DNA from: JASGCL01 sp965262775
Lineage (GTDB): Bacteria; Pseudomonadota; Alphaproteobacteria; JASGCL01
NCBI GenBank assembly: GCA_965262775.1
Contig: CBDHFT010000001.1
Coordinates: 1-64,000, forward strand
Direction of reading: 5' to 3'
DNA length: 64,000 nt
This document shows, one piece after another, positions 17,017 through 26,318 of this stretch; within the stretch, counting starts at the first letter, position 1; every line of letters begins with the position of its first letter. A model generated the notes under the pieces. It made no database searches, had not been told where the DNA came from, and saw only the letters and a list, made by a program, of their open reading frames with translations. Position numbers and translations under genes: made by a program.

Positions 17017-17601
17017 ATGGCAAACAAAGAACTTGATTTTATTTTAGCCTCGGCGTCGCCACGCCGCCTGGCCTTGCTGGCGCAATTATCCATTGCCCCC
17101 GCGGCCGTTATGCCCGCCCATATCGATGAAACGCCGCAGCGCGCCGAATTACCAAAAGATTATGTATCGCGCGTCGCCAAGCAAAAGGCCATGGCCATTG
17201 CCAGCCAACAACCGAATAAAAATATTTTGGCGGCCGATACCGTGGTCGCCATGGGGCGGCGCATTATACCGCAACCGCATGACGAAACCACCGCGGCGGC
17301 GATGATACATAAACTTCAGGGGCGGCGGCATCGCATCTACACCGCTATGGTCATGGTAACGGCCGATGGAAAAATAATCGAGCGTATCAGCCAAACACGC
17401 GTCAAATTAAAACCATTGAACCAGCAAGAAATAAAAAATTACATCGCTACACAAGAATGGCAAGGGCGAGCGGGCGGGCTTGCCCTTGACCTTTCGGCGG
17501 GTGCATGGTGCAGTTGGATAAACGGCAGTTACAGCAATTGCCTGGGGCTTGACCTGACAACCACCTATCAATTATTAAAGGGGGTGGGTTTAATAACATG
17601 A
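17017..17601 (+). CDS. maf: Maf/YhdE family nucleotide pyrophosphatase
   Basis: Maf proteins hydrolyse non-canonical or modified nucleoside triphosphates such as dTTP, UTP and m5UTP, and influence septum formation in some bacteria. The 194-residue protein has the diagnostic start ILASASPRRLALLAQ, YVSRVAKQKA, the catalytic Asp region ILAADTVVAM, LQGRRHRIYTAM, and the C-terminal AGGLALD (the usual family form is AGGYAIQ). Its stop overlaps the rarA start in an ATGA arrangement, implying translational coupling. Confidence 0.93.
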   Translation: MANKELDFILASASPRRLALLAQLSIAPAAVMPAHIDETPQRAELPKDYVSRVAKQKAMAIASQQPNKNILAADTVVAMGRRIIPQPHDETTAAAMIHKLQGRRHRIYTAMVMVTADGKIIERISQTRVKLKPLNQQEIKNYIATQEWQGRAGGLALDLSAGAWCSWINGSYSNCLGLDLTTTYQLLKGVGLIT

Positions 17602-19002
17602 GCAACCTATTTGATGAAGCCAACCGACAAAATAATGGAGGACAAAGGGTCGGTGATTCAAAAAAACCTCAGCATGGATTTTCAAACAAATTATTGGCGG
17701 AAGCCCTACGCCCACACCATTTGCAAGATGTGGTGGGCCAGGAACATTTAACGGGCCGCGCCAACCATGATGAAAAAGTCGCAACCTCCTCGGCGGTTGC
17801 GCCCTTGTTGCTTATGGTGCAAGAAAAAAAATTACGCTCGATGATATTATGGGGGCCGCCAGGGGTGGGTAAAACCACCATCGCTTTGTTGTTGGCAAAA
17901 GATTCGGGAATGCAGTTTCGCTCCCTATCCGCGGTGTTTAGTGGCGTGGCCGACCTGAAAAAAATTTTTGAAGAAGCCGAGATAGCACGCACCATGGGGT
18001 TGGCGACCTGCCTATTCGTTGATGAAATTCACCGTTTTAATCGCGCGCAACAAGATAGTTTTTTGCCCTATGTCGAGCGCGGGCTTATCATCCTTATTGG
18101 TGCCACCACGGAAAATCCGTCCTTCGCCCTTAACAATGCCTTGCTGTCGCGCCTCAGCGTGTTTGTTTTACAGCCCTTGCAGGATAAAGATTTTGAACAA
18201 TTATTACACCGCGCCGAAGCCTATTATGATAAAAAATTTTTGTTGGATGATGCCAGCAAAAAAACGCTGTATGAGTTAGCCGCGGGCGATGGCCGTTATT
18301 TTTTAAATATGTTGGAGCAAATATATTTTGCCAATTTATCATCGCCGCCCGACCATGAAAAATTATTATCATTGGTGCAAAAAAAAATCCGCCCTTTATG
18401 ATAAGGGTGAAGAGGGGCATTACAATTGTATTTCTGCCCTGCATAAATCGGTAAGGGGCAGCGACCCCGACGCCGCATTATATTGGCTTTACCGTATGCT
18501 GAACGCGGGCGAAGACCGCAATTTTTTGGCGCGGCGTATCGTGCGTATGGCCTATGAAGATATTGGCTTGGCCGATACCAACGCGCAAACCGTTGCCATC
18601 ACGGCCTGGCAAACCATGGAACGGTTGGGCACGCCCGAGGGGGAAATAGCCCTTGCCACCGCGGTTGTGTATTTAGCCTTGGCCCCCAAATCAAACGCCA
18701 TATACAAGGCGGTGCAACAGGCCGAAGATTTTGCCAGACGCCATAACAATGAAAATCCACCGAAAATTATTTTAAACGCCCCCACCAAATTGATGAAAAA
18801 TTTGGATTATGGCAAGGATTATATTTACGACCACAATGACCCCGATGGTTTTTCGGGCCAACATTATTTCCCCGATACCATCAATCGCGTGGAATTTTTT
18901 TCGCCTGTGCAACGCGGGTTTGAACGCGAATTAACAAAACGCAAAGAATATTTTGAAACATTACGCGCCAAAAAACAAAAAAAACATAAAGAAGGTAAGT
19001 AG
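17598..19002 (+). CDS. rarA: RarA/MgsA AAA+ recombination factor, single frameshift
   Basis: RarA (MgsA) is a clamp-loader-like AAA+ ATPase that acts at stalled replication forks. Walker A (GPPGVGKTTIALLLA) and Walker B (CLFVDEIHRFNRAQQDSF) are intact. After residue 263 the frame breaks in a run of nine A (18379-18387); the next frame continues with the family motif ISALHKSVRGSDPDAALYWLYRML to the normal end. Eight A would give one 467-residue protein. As read, translation yields a 267-residue product lacking the tetramerisation domain. Sequencing error, a real mutation or slippage on the A-run are all possible. Start overlaps the maf stop. Confidence 0.85.
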
Positions 19003-19013
19003 AAAAAATTATC

Positions 19014-20714
19014 ATGCAACATCGCCCACCCCGCCCGCACCAAGCCCAGCCGCACCCACGGCGTAGCATCCATTCAACGGGGCGCGGTTTGGCAATTAAC
19101 AATAGCCCATCGGCCACCAACCAATTTGTTTTTTTCTATCCTTTGCTATCGACACCCTTGCTGGGGTTGTTGTCTGGTTTTGCTTTTGTGCCATGGCAAA
19201 TGGCTTGGCTTTTCCCTTTAACCTTATGGCTTTTTATGAAAAAAATTTTTGATAACGATTTTATTCGCCGTCAACCGACCAAGGTCATTCTTGGTAATGG
19301 ATTTTTATTTTATTTTTGTCAAAATATCATCACCCTGTCGTGGGTTGGTTCCGCGCCGATTGTTTTCGACCAAAGCCTGTGGTGGGTGGGTGGATTGATT
19401 ACCATTCTTATGCCCGCGCTGGTAGCTAGTTGCTATGTACCTGTTTTCTTGTTGATAAAAAAATTTGGTGCTTCGACCAACCAAAAAATATTGCTGTTAT
19501 GGTTGGGTTTGTCCTTCATCGACGGTGCGCGCCAATGGTTCTTGTCAGGTTTTCCGTGGAATATTGCCAGCCATAGTTTTCTTTATCTTTCATTTTTTAT
19601 GCCGCTGGTATCCGTGGCGGGGCAATATGTTTTATCCTGTTGGTTCTATGGTTGCGTTAGCTTGGTTTTGATATTCTGGTATGGACGAAATAAGTATGGC
19701 ATTCGTTACCGCCCACCATTTTTAATTATCGGCGGGTTGGTTTGGTTGTTGTCACCCGCCATGTTGGCTTATTACATGGCGCATCGCACGGTGGCGTTGG
19801 AAAATAATAATCAAAACCTTCAGCTTATTTTGGTTCAGCCTAATCTATCGGTCGACGATAGATACCGCAAACCATTGGCAGAAAACATAACCACCTTAAA
19901 AAAAACTAGCCAACCAGCAACCCCAACATTAACCAACAAGCAACCGACATTAATTATTTGGCCCGAAAGCGCGGTGCCGTTAGATTTTTCTGGCAACAAA
20001 CTGGCGGCCGAATTCATCACCAATTTTTTGAAACCTAACCAACAATTGTTGCTGGGCACGCTACGCCTTAATGAAAAAAATCAAGAAACCAACAACATGA
20101 CCTTGCTCAATAGCCAAGGCAAGCGGTTGGCCGATTATGACAAACATCATCTTGTCCCCTACGGCGAATATTTACCATTTGGCAGGCTCGCCAAAAGTCT
20201 TGGTATCCTGCCCTTGGCGGCGCGCAACATCAACCTGGTGGCGGGTGCCAAACCAACACCGATAAAAACATCCTACGGTTTTTCATTTTTGCCGTTGATA
20301 TGTTACGAAGTCGCTTTCCCCAATCTTATAAATCATTATTCGGGAAAAAAAGATAAGCCCGAGGCTATCATCAACATCACCAACGATGCTTGGTTTGGCG
20401 CATCGGTCGGGCCTGCGCAACATCTTTTTTTGGCGCGGTTGCGTGCCGCCGAAAATGGCTTGCCGCTTTACCGCGTTGCGATGAGTGGTATCAGCGCCAT
20501 CATCGACAGCCATGGCCAAATTGTGGAGAGGATAGATTTCAATAACCAAGGTGCGATGATAACCAGCAACCTGCCCCATCATGCTGCCGCGCCGTTTTAT
20601 GCGGAGCATCGCGCTGTCATCGACAATGGCTTGGCGTTGTTGTTGTTGTTCGGTATCTTTTTGCTTTGCCTTGCGCCCAAGTTATCGCTACAATACCGCG
20701 ACAAGCAAAAATAA
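19014..20714 (+). CDS. lnt: apolipoprotein N-acyltransferase
   Basis: Lnt adds the third acyl chain to the N-terminal cysteine of lipoproteins at the periplasmic face of the inner membrane. The 566-residue protein has a basic, proline-rich N-terminus, about six to seven membrane helices, then a nitrilase domain and a final helix. The catalytic triad is visible: E318 in WPESAVP, K in YDKHHLVPYGEYLPF and C in PLICYEVAFP. NITNDAWFG and LRAAENGLPLYR are further signatures. The first 30 residues are unusual and translation could begin later, but no better start with a ribosome site is evident. Confidence 0.94.
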   Translation: MQHRPPRPHQAQPHPRRSIHSTGRGLAINNSPSATNQFVFFYPLLSTPLLGLLSGFAFVPWQMAWLFPLTLWLFMKKIFDNDFIRRQPTKVILGNGFLFYFCQNIITLSWVGSAPIVFDQSLWWVGGLITILMPALVASCYVPVFLLIKKFGASTNQKILLLWLGLSFIDGARQWFLSGFPWNIASHSFLYLSFFMPLVSVAGQYVLSCWFYGCVSLVLIFWYGRNKYGIRYRPPFLIIGGLVWLLSPAMLAYYMAHRTVALENNNQNLQLILVQPNLSVDDRYRKPLAENITTLKKTSQPATPTLTNKQPTLIIWPESAVPLDFSGNKLAAEFITNFLKPNQQLLLGTLRLNEKNQETNNMTLLNSQGKRLADYDKHHLVPYGEYLPFGRLAKSLGILPLAARNINLVAGAKPTPIKTSYGFSFLPLICYEVAFPNLINHYSGKKDKPEAIINITNDAWFGASVGPAQHLFLARLRAAENGLPLYRVAMSGISAIIDSHGQIVERIDFNNQGAMITSNLPHHAAAPFYAEHRAVIDNGLALLLLFGIFLLCLAPKLSLQYRDKQK

Positions 20715-20752
20715 TATTCGCCCTTTGACAATATATTGCCTTGCCAAACATC

Positions 20753-21385
20753 ATGATAAAAAAACCAACCCCGCGTAAGATTTTAATTCTGCCCGACAAT
20801 ATATTGCGCCAACCGTCAAAAGACATCTCGCGCGTTTCAGACGAAACACGTTCTATCTTTGACGACTTGCTCGAAACCATGAAATTGGCCAATGGTATAG
20901 GTTTGGCCGCCCCCCAGGTTGGGTTGTTGCAAAAATTGGTGGTTATCGATTTTCAATATTCGACCCGTTACCCTCAAGAAGACCTAGCGACCGCTGATGC
21001 CGACTTACAAACCCAAGGGCAAGACGATGAACCTGAAGCCATTCCTGACAAGGATAAAAAACCCCACACCCTATTTCTTGCCAACCCTGAGGTTGTCGAA
21101 TCATCGGACGAAACAAATATTTATCAAGAAGGCTGTCTCTCTATCCCTAAAGTATTTGAAAATGTTACGCGCCCGAAGAAAGTTAAAGTGCGTTATTGGG
21201 ATTACGATGGCAAAGAACAAGAAATTGCCGCCGATGGTTTGTTGGCAACCTGCCTGCAACATGAAATTGACCACCTGCATGGCAGGCTATTCATCGATTA
21301 TCTATCGCCGCTGAAACGTTCCATCATTGTAAAAAAATTTACCAAGGCGGCAAAAAATGCCGCGAAGGCGGAAGAAGATTCATAA
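20753..21385 (+). CDS. def: peptide deformylase
   Basis: This metalloenzyme removes the N-terminal formyl group from nascent proteins. All three motifs are present: GIGLAAPQVG, EGCLSIP and QHEIDHLHG, supplying the Cys and two His metal ligands and the catalytic Glu. The start at ATG 20753 gives MIKKPTPRKILILPD; an upstream TTG at 20741 is unlikely. An acidic insertion of about 30 residues (from ATADADLQTQG to IPDKDKKP) sits between the first motif and the NPEV strand and makes the protein, at 210 residues, longer than usual. Confidence 0.95.
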   Translation: MIKKPTPRKILILPDNILRQPSKDISRVSDETRSIFDDLLETMKLANGIGLAAPQVGLLQKLVVIDFQYSTRYPQEDLATADADLQTQGQDDEPEAIPDKDKKPHTLFLANPEVVESSDETNIYQEGCLSIPKVFENVTRPKKVKVRYWDYDGKEQEIAADGLLATCLQHEIDHLHGRLFIDYLSPLKRSIIVKKFTKAAKNAAKAEEDS

Positions 21386-21428
21386 GGCTAGTAAAAAAAG
21401 GGCGGGTGAAAACTATAGCGCGATTTTA

Positions 21429-22172
21429 TTAATCATCACCCTTGCCCTTGCCCTTATTAATTTCTTTGTGCAATTGTTCATAATAATCATCTTCGTTATC
21501 CGACACATCGGGCGGTGGGGCAAAAACCTCGGCTATAGAATTTTCTTGGGCAATATATTGGTTGGCCAACCGTTGCAACGCCGCCATGTTGTTGCTAAAA
21601 AAATGGTCGGCGCGTTTAACCAATTCATACTGAATGTTAATGCCCTTTTGACTTTGTAATTTGCTAACCAATTTTTCCTGGTCTTGGTAAGGAACAATGC
21701 TGTCGGCCGAACCCTGCAAAATAAGGCCCGATGTCGGGCAGGGCGCAAGGAAAGAAAAATCATAAAGGTTTACGGGTGGCGCCACCGCGATGAAACGAAA
21801 AATCTCTGGCCGCCGCATCAATAATTGCAAGGCTATCCACGCGCCAAAAGAAAATCCCGCTATCCAAAAACGGCGGCTTTGGGTGTGGTGTTGTTGCATC
21901 CAATCCAGCACCGCCGCGGCATCGGTCAATTCGCCCTCACCCTTGGCGAAAACGCCTTCCGATTTGCCTACACCACGAAAATTAAACCGCAACACATGGA
22001 AACCCTGCTTCACAAAACAATGGAACAAATTGAATATAACTTTATTATTCATCGTGCCGCCTTGCTCGGGGTTTGGGTGGAATAACACGGCGCAGGGGGA
22101 ATCAAGTTTGACCCCTGGCATGTAGCGTCCTTCTAACCTTCCTTCTGGTCCATAAATAACGACTTCTGGCAT
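21429..22172 (-). CDS. alpha/beta hydrolase (dienelactone-hydrolase-like)
   Basis: The 247-residue protein belongs to the cytoplasmic hydrolase family that starts PEVxxxGPEGRLEGRY. It has HPNPEQGGTMNNKV, LRFNFRGVGKSEG, the nucleophile serine in AGFSFGAW, Asp in QGSADSIVP and His in RADHFFSN, so the Ser-Asp-His triad is complete. Physiological substrate is unknown. I start it at ATG 22172 because family members begin at that point; the open frame extends 56 codons further upstream without family similarity. A short acidic tail follows the hydrolase domain. It converges with def and is divergent from cysE. Confidence 0.85.
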   Translation of the reverse strand: MPEVVIYGPEGRLEGRYMPGVKLDSPCAVLFHPNPEQGGTMNNKVIFNLFHCFVKQGFHVLRFNFRGVGKSEGVFAKGEGELTDAAAVLDWMQQHHTQSRRFWIAGFSFGAWIALQLLMRRPEIFRFIAVAPPVNLYDFSFLAPCPTSGLILQGSADSIVPYQDQEKLVSKLQSQKGINIQYELVKRADHFFSNNMAALQRLANQYIAQENSIAEVFAPPPDVSDNEDDYYEQLHKEINKGKGKGDD

Positions 22173-22236
22173 GGGGGGAAACGATCCTTTCTGTGATTTT
22201 TTATCCTTAGCAGTGCTATAGAATAGCCAATAATTT

Positions 22237-22264
22237 TTGGCAAGATTTTTATTATCATTATAAA
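22237..22264 (+). promoter_or_regulatory. candidate promoter for cysE
   Basis: TTGGCA (22237-22242) and TATAAA (22259-22264) are separated by 16 bp, in the 213-bp gap between the divergent hydrolase and cysE starts. A start of transcription near 22271 would leave a leader of about 115 nt. Confidence 0.42.
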
Positions 22265-22385
22265 ATACAACGATAAAGGCCGTGGCAAAAGGACTAGTGT
22301 TTTGACCGAACCAGCGGGTGCAGGCTTTATACAAAACCAATCGGCGTGCTTGCTTTCAATCATCAATAAAGCTAAGGGTAAGATT

Positions 22386-23126
22386 ATGGCAAAATCATCG
22401 TCCAAAGGGCGCGGCGGCCCGCCAAAAAAATCGCCCCCGAAAGAAAAAAAATTCTTGGGGTGGTTATTTACCGAAGTTGATAGCATCATCGCGCGCGACC
22501 CCGCGGCGCGTGGCCGTTTAGAGGTTATCTTGCTGTTTCACAATTATCACGCCATCAAGATGCACCGCCTGAATCATTTTTTATGGCGTTGCCATTGTAA
22601 ATTTTTGCCCAAATTACTTACCCTGTTCGTCCGTATTTGGAGTGGTATAGAAATTCACCCCGCCGCCAAAATTGGCAAAAGATTTTTTATCGACCATGGT
22701 ATGGGGGTTGTGATTGGCGAAACCGCCGAAATTGGCGACGATGTAACATTGTATCACGATGTTACATTGGGCGGGGTTGCGCCGTCGATTAATTCGGCGA
22801 CCCAGCGTCATCAAAAACGCCACCCAACTTTACAAGATAATGTTATCGTTGGTTCGGGGGCGCAAATTTTGGGGCCCATCACGGTGGGGCATGGCGCGCG
22901 GGTTGGCGCCAACGCGGTGGTGGTGAAGGACGTGCCGCCCTACACCACCGTGGTTGGCATTCCCGCCAAGGTCATTGAAAGGTTAACCGATAAAGATACG
23001 GGGCGCGATTCTTTTTCTGCCTATGGCACGCCCGCCAACGCAACCACCATCGACCCATTATTGAATGAAATCAAACAATTACAAAAACGAATAATAATTT
23101 TGGAAGAAAAATTAACAAAAAAATAA
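22386..23126 (+). CDS. cysE: serine O-acetyltransferase
   Basis: CysE acetylates serine with acetyl-CoA, the first step of cysteine synthesis. The 246-residue protein has an N-terminal helical part (DSIIARDPAARGRLEVIL, YHAIKMHRLNHFLW) and a C-terminal left-handed beta-helix of hexapeptide repeats with GIEIHPAAKIG, FIDHGMGVVIGETAEIGDDVTLYHDVTLGG across adjacent pieces, and HPTLQDNVIVGSGAQILG. ATG 22386 has an AAGG ribosome sequence upstream and gives a basic, glycine-rich leader of 25 residues. A short coiled-coil-like tail follows the helix. CysK is not in the window. Confidence 0.95.
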   Translation: MAKSSSKGRGGPPKKSPPKEKKFLGWLFTEVDSIIARDPAARGRLEVILLFHNYHAIKMHRLNHFLWRCHCKFLPKLLTLFVRIWSGIEIHPAAKIGKRFFIDHGMGVVIGETAEIGDDVTLYHDVTLGGVAPSINSATQRHQKRHPTLQDNVIVGSGAQILGPITVGHGARVGANAVVVKDVPPYTTVVGIPAKVIERLTDKDTGRDSFSAYGTPANATTIDPLLNEIKQLQKRIIILEEKLTKK

Positions 23127-23130
23127 ATAG

Positions 23131-25329
23131 CTAGCCGCGCAATTCCAATATCCAACTTATTTTTGTTTCGCCTGGCACGGTTTGTCCTGATAACAAAATA
23201 ACCTGGCAAGGCTCGGGCATAAAATCATTAAGGAAAAAACCGCGGGTAAGGGAAAGTGTTGCGCCCTGCGCCACCAACCGCCCGCTTGGTTTATCGCTGG
23301 ATTGTAAAAAAATTTCCTGCAACGAATGTATTTTGTTCAATAATTTTGCATCAGGATTCTCGTGGGGAATCAACGGTTCGATAACGCCAGATGTTGCACC
23401 CTGGCCATTGTTGTCGGCGGTATGTTTTTTGATGGCGCGTTGCCAATGTTCTTCCAATTCCTTAATATGGGAATCGCTTTTGCCAAAGGCTTTGATGTCG
23501 GGCGAAAGCGGTAGAAGAAAAAAGAAATCGATTCCCCCTGGTGCCACAATTTTTTCGATGACTTCTACATAAACTTTTGACTTCTTGGCGCGTGGCATGA
23601 ATATTTTTCGTTCCACTTCCCAAGATTTTTTATCTTTGTTGATAAATTTCTTTTTGGCAATAATCATATCGCCGCCAGGCAATAGAAATTTTTGGCATGC
23701 ACCATTACGCCAATAACCCGCCCTGCCCGTTGCCAATTTCAATCCATTGCCAAGATAATGATATTGTTTTTTTTCCACCAAATTATGAAATGGTCGCCAC
23801 GCCAATAGGTGGTCAAGCAAACCCCCGCCACTGGAATCAGGCAGCAACCACACCCCCGATTCGATGAAGGTTTTTTTCTTAAAAACCAAATCAAAAGTCA
23901 TCATCAAATCACCCGAGGTTAAATCGCTTTTATCCACTTGCCATGGTTTTTCTTTTTTATTTTCTTCGCGTCGTTGCCATGGCAAAAAGTAAGAAGGTTT
24001 AGAAGGGCGTTTTTTTTGCCTGTCACGTCCGACCATCGACAATATCAAATTGTTATCGGTCAAACATATTGGCAATTTGCTGGGAATAGCATCGTCAGGC
24101 GAAACCTCGCTTTTTTTCTTACCCCCAAGCAACGACAGCGAACGTAATTGGTCATCTACCCTATCCAAAACTTGACGGTAAACGGGGTAATGGTCGAACA
24201 AATTATCCTGGGATTTTTTATTGATGCTGGTTGATAATTCATGGCGCCATTGTTTTATAGAATGTTGAACAATTTCTTCGGGCTGTTCGTCCGTGCCATT
24301 TAATAACCAATGGGTCAGGCTGGTTAAATTGAGCAGGGTTAAAAATGGTGAATGCACCACCAAATCTTGGTTTGCCGCCATGTCATAAAGTTCCAGCAAA
24401 TGATAATGAATGGTTTTTGTCCTTAACCAAGATTTTCCCGACAAGGCCGAAGAGAATATTTTTTTATGCGCCCCCTTTTGCTGTTCGACCCGATAATATA
24501 GGTCAAGGTTGGCCAGGGCGAATTCTTGATGCAAACAGGTCAAATGATAGATTTGCCGCTCGGCATTACCCTTGCCAAATAATTTAATAACCGACAGGCT
24601 TTTTATAAAACTCTTAACAAAACCAGTTTGATACCACGATAAAAAAATATTCCTTTTTATCATGGGGATAATTTGTGCCATGGCCGCGGTTCGCCATGCC
24701 GCAACCTCCTCCTGCGCTTTTTTATCGGTTATACCCGTCAAGTCCATGGCTATCAAACCACGCAGGGTTAAACTTGCCAATATCGTTATCAATAATTTAT
24801 CCATGGCCTTGTTAAAAATAAAACCGCCGCCCAACATCTGCTTCACCGTTGCAACTTGAAAAGGCAAAAACCCTGCAATGCTATGCCCATGACTATGACC
24901 ATGACCTTTGGAATCTTTTTTTGATGTGGTTTTTTTCGCGCCAGGAATATCCGCACCATAGCCCAACGCCAGCCGTTGTGGCAGGGCCGCCAAATGTTGT
25001 GGCGATAAATAAGGCAAATAAGACAGGGTGATATTAAGGAAATCATAAAATGATACCAAGGGAAAATATATCGCCTCCTCTTCCCTATCTGGCTTGGGGT
25101 CTGGCTTTTCTTGTTGATTTGAATCTTTGCCGCCATGCTTGGCGCGGGGGTTGCCCCACAGGTGCCGTTGGGGGTTGGGGTTTGTATTTTTTTCGGCGGC
25201 AAAGCCAATGTCAAATAAATTGTCGGGGGTTAAAATAACCCGTTCTAATTTTTCAAATAATATATCATTACCCAAAAATACAGCGGGCGCGATGGTAAGC
25301 GAAATAGGTAGGGGTGTGTTTTGGTCCAT
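23131..25329 (-). CDS. large protein of unknown function
   Basis: I do not recognise this 732-residue protein. No signal peptide or obvious membrane segment is seen at the N-terminus. It carries a lysine-rich stretch ending in a histidine-rich GHGHSHGHS near residue 155, a long mostly helical middle, and a C-terminal half of apparent beta strands (YHYLGNGLKLATGRAGYWRNG, VYVEVIEKIVAPGG, SWILELRG) that could form a beta-sandwich. Start at ATG 25329; a TTG three codons upstream is less likely. It converges with cysE, 4 bp apart, and lies downstream of ubiG on the same strand (35 bp). Codon use resembles the neighbours', so it is not an obvious recent arrival. Confidence 0.7.
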   Translation of the reverse strand: MDQNTPLPISLTIAPAVFLGNDILFEKLERVILTPDNLFDIGFAAEKNTNPNPQRHLWGNPRAKHGGKDSNQQEKPDPKPDREEEAIYFPLVSFYDFLNITLSYLPYLSPQHLAALPQRLALGYGADIPGAKKTTSKKDSKGHGHSHGHSIAGFLPFQVATVKQMLGGGFIFNKAMDKLLITILASLTLRGLIAMDLTGITDKKAQEEVAAWRTAAMAQIIPMIKRNIFLSWYQTGFVKSFIKSLSVIKLFGKGNAERQIYHLTCLHQEFALANLDLYYRVEQQKGAHKKIFSSALSGKSWLRTKTIHYHLLELYDMAANQDLVVHSPFLTLLNLTSLTHWLLNGTDEQPEEIVQHSIKQWRHELSTSINKKSQDNLFDHYPVYRQVLDRVDDQLRSLSLLGGKKKSEVSPDDAIPSKLPICLTDNNLILSMVGRDRQKKRPSKPSYFLPWQRREENKKEKPWQVDKSDLTSGDLMMTFDLVFKKKTFIESGVWLLPDSSGGGLLDHLLAWRPFHNLVEKKQYHYLGNGLKLATGRAGYWRNGACQKFLLPGGDMIIAKKKFINKDKKSWEVERKIFMPRAKKSKVYVEVIEKIVAPGGIDFFFLLPLSPDIKAFGKSDSHIKELEEHWQRAIKKHTADNNGQGATSGVIEPLIPHENPDAKLLNKIHSLQEIFLQSSDKPSGRLVAQGATLSLTRGFFLNDFMPEPCQVILLSGQTVPGETKISWILELRG

Positions 25330-25364
25330 TGTTACCAAAAAATAAAAAATTGATAAAAATAATA

Positions 25365-26231
25365 TTATGAACTGCTGGTTAAAAAATAATTAACCCTAAA
25401 ATTTTTCTTTGATAACGAAACCTTATCGAACAATGGATTATACAAAAGCCCCGTCAGGTCGATGGGTTTCAACCCCGCCGCACGGCAATAGGCCGCCAAC
25501 TCCTCGGGCTTAACAAATTGTTTATATTCATGCGTTCCCTTGGGCAACAATTTCAAAATATATTCGGCGCCAACAATCGCCAACCCAAATGCCAAAAAAT
25601 TACGGTTGATGGTGGAAAAAATAACCAACCCATCGGGCTTAACCAATTTTTTGATGGCGGCAACAAAATCTTCGGGGTTGGCAACATGTTCGATAACCTC
25701 CATCGCCAACACCATGTCGAATGCTTGATGATATTTTTTGTCATGCAACAATTCTTCGGCGGTTGCCAATTCGAATCGCAAACCCTTAACCAGGTTATGG
25801 CTTGATTGATACGACCGTGCCACCCCCACCGTGGTTTCTTCGGCGTCGATACCCAATACATCCGCCCCCAAACCATGCAACGCCACCGACAACAAACCAC
25901 CACCGCAACCAATATCAAGCAACTTCTTGCCTTTGAATATATCTTTGGTCTGTTGAACCTTGCTATGTTGTTGCCATTGCTTAATAATGTAATCAAGGCG
26001 GACAGGGTTTAAGCGATGCAACGGACGAAAGGGACCTTTTTCATCCCACCATTGGGCTGCCATTTTTTCAAATTTTGACAATTCTTCTTCAATTTTACTG
26101 CTGGGTAGCTCCCTCGCCCCAGCCTGCGTCCTATTCTTTACCCCATGCTTTGCCAACAATGCTTCGGCGGGGTTTTGATTATTTTTTATCATGAAGGTTG
26201 GTATGGATTTGCGGGAAGTTATGGTAAACAT
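25365..26231 (-). CDS. ubiG: ubiquinone biosynthesis O-methyltransferase
   Basis: UbiG carries out both O-methylations of the ubiquinone ring using S-adenosylmethionine. The 288-residue protein has FEKMAAQWWDEKGPFRPLHRLNPVRLDYI as family start (read in overlapping parts), the SAM-binding LLDIGCGGGLLSVALHGLGADVLGID and the later AMEVIEHVANPEDF and FSTINRN. The N-terminus is about 40 residues longer than typical; ATG 26192 is an alternative start. It is divergent from lysC, a common alphaproteobacterial pairing. Confidence 0.94.
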   Translation of the reverse strand: MFTITSRKSIPTFMIKNNQNPAEALLAKHGVKNRTQAGARELPSSKIEEELSKFEKMAAQWWDEKGPFRPLHRLNPVRLDYIIKQWQQHSKVQQTKDIFKGKKLLDIGCGGGLLSVALHGLGADVLGIDAEETTVGVARSYQSSHNLVKGLRFELATAEELLHDKKYHQAFDMVLAMEVIEHVANPEDFVAAIKKLVKPDGLVIFSTINRNFLAFGLAIVGAEYILKLLPKGTHEYKQFVKPEELAAYCRAAGLKPIDLTGLLYNPLFDKVSLSKKNFRVNYFLTSSS

Positions 26232-26318
26232 TTACAACAATTTGCTTGAATAATCAAAAGAGAGTAGCTAGAAAAGAATAATCAATTTTGGAACAGTTTA
26301 CCGCTTAATAATACGTAA

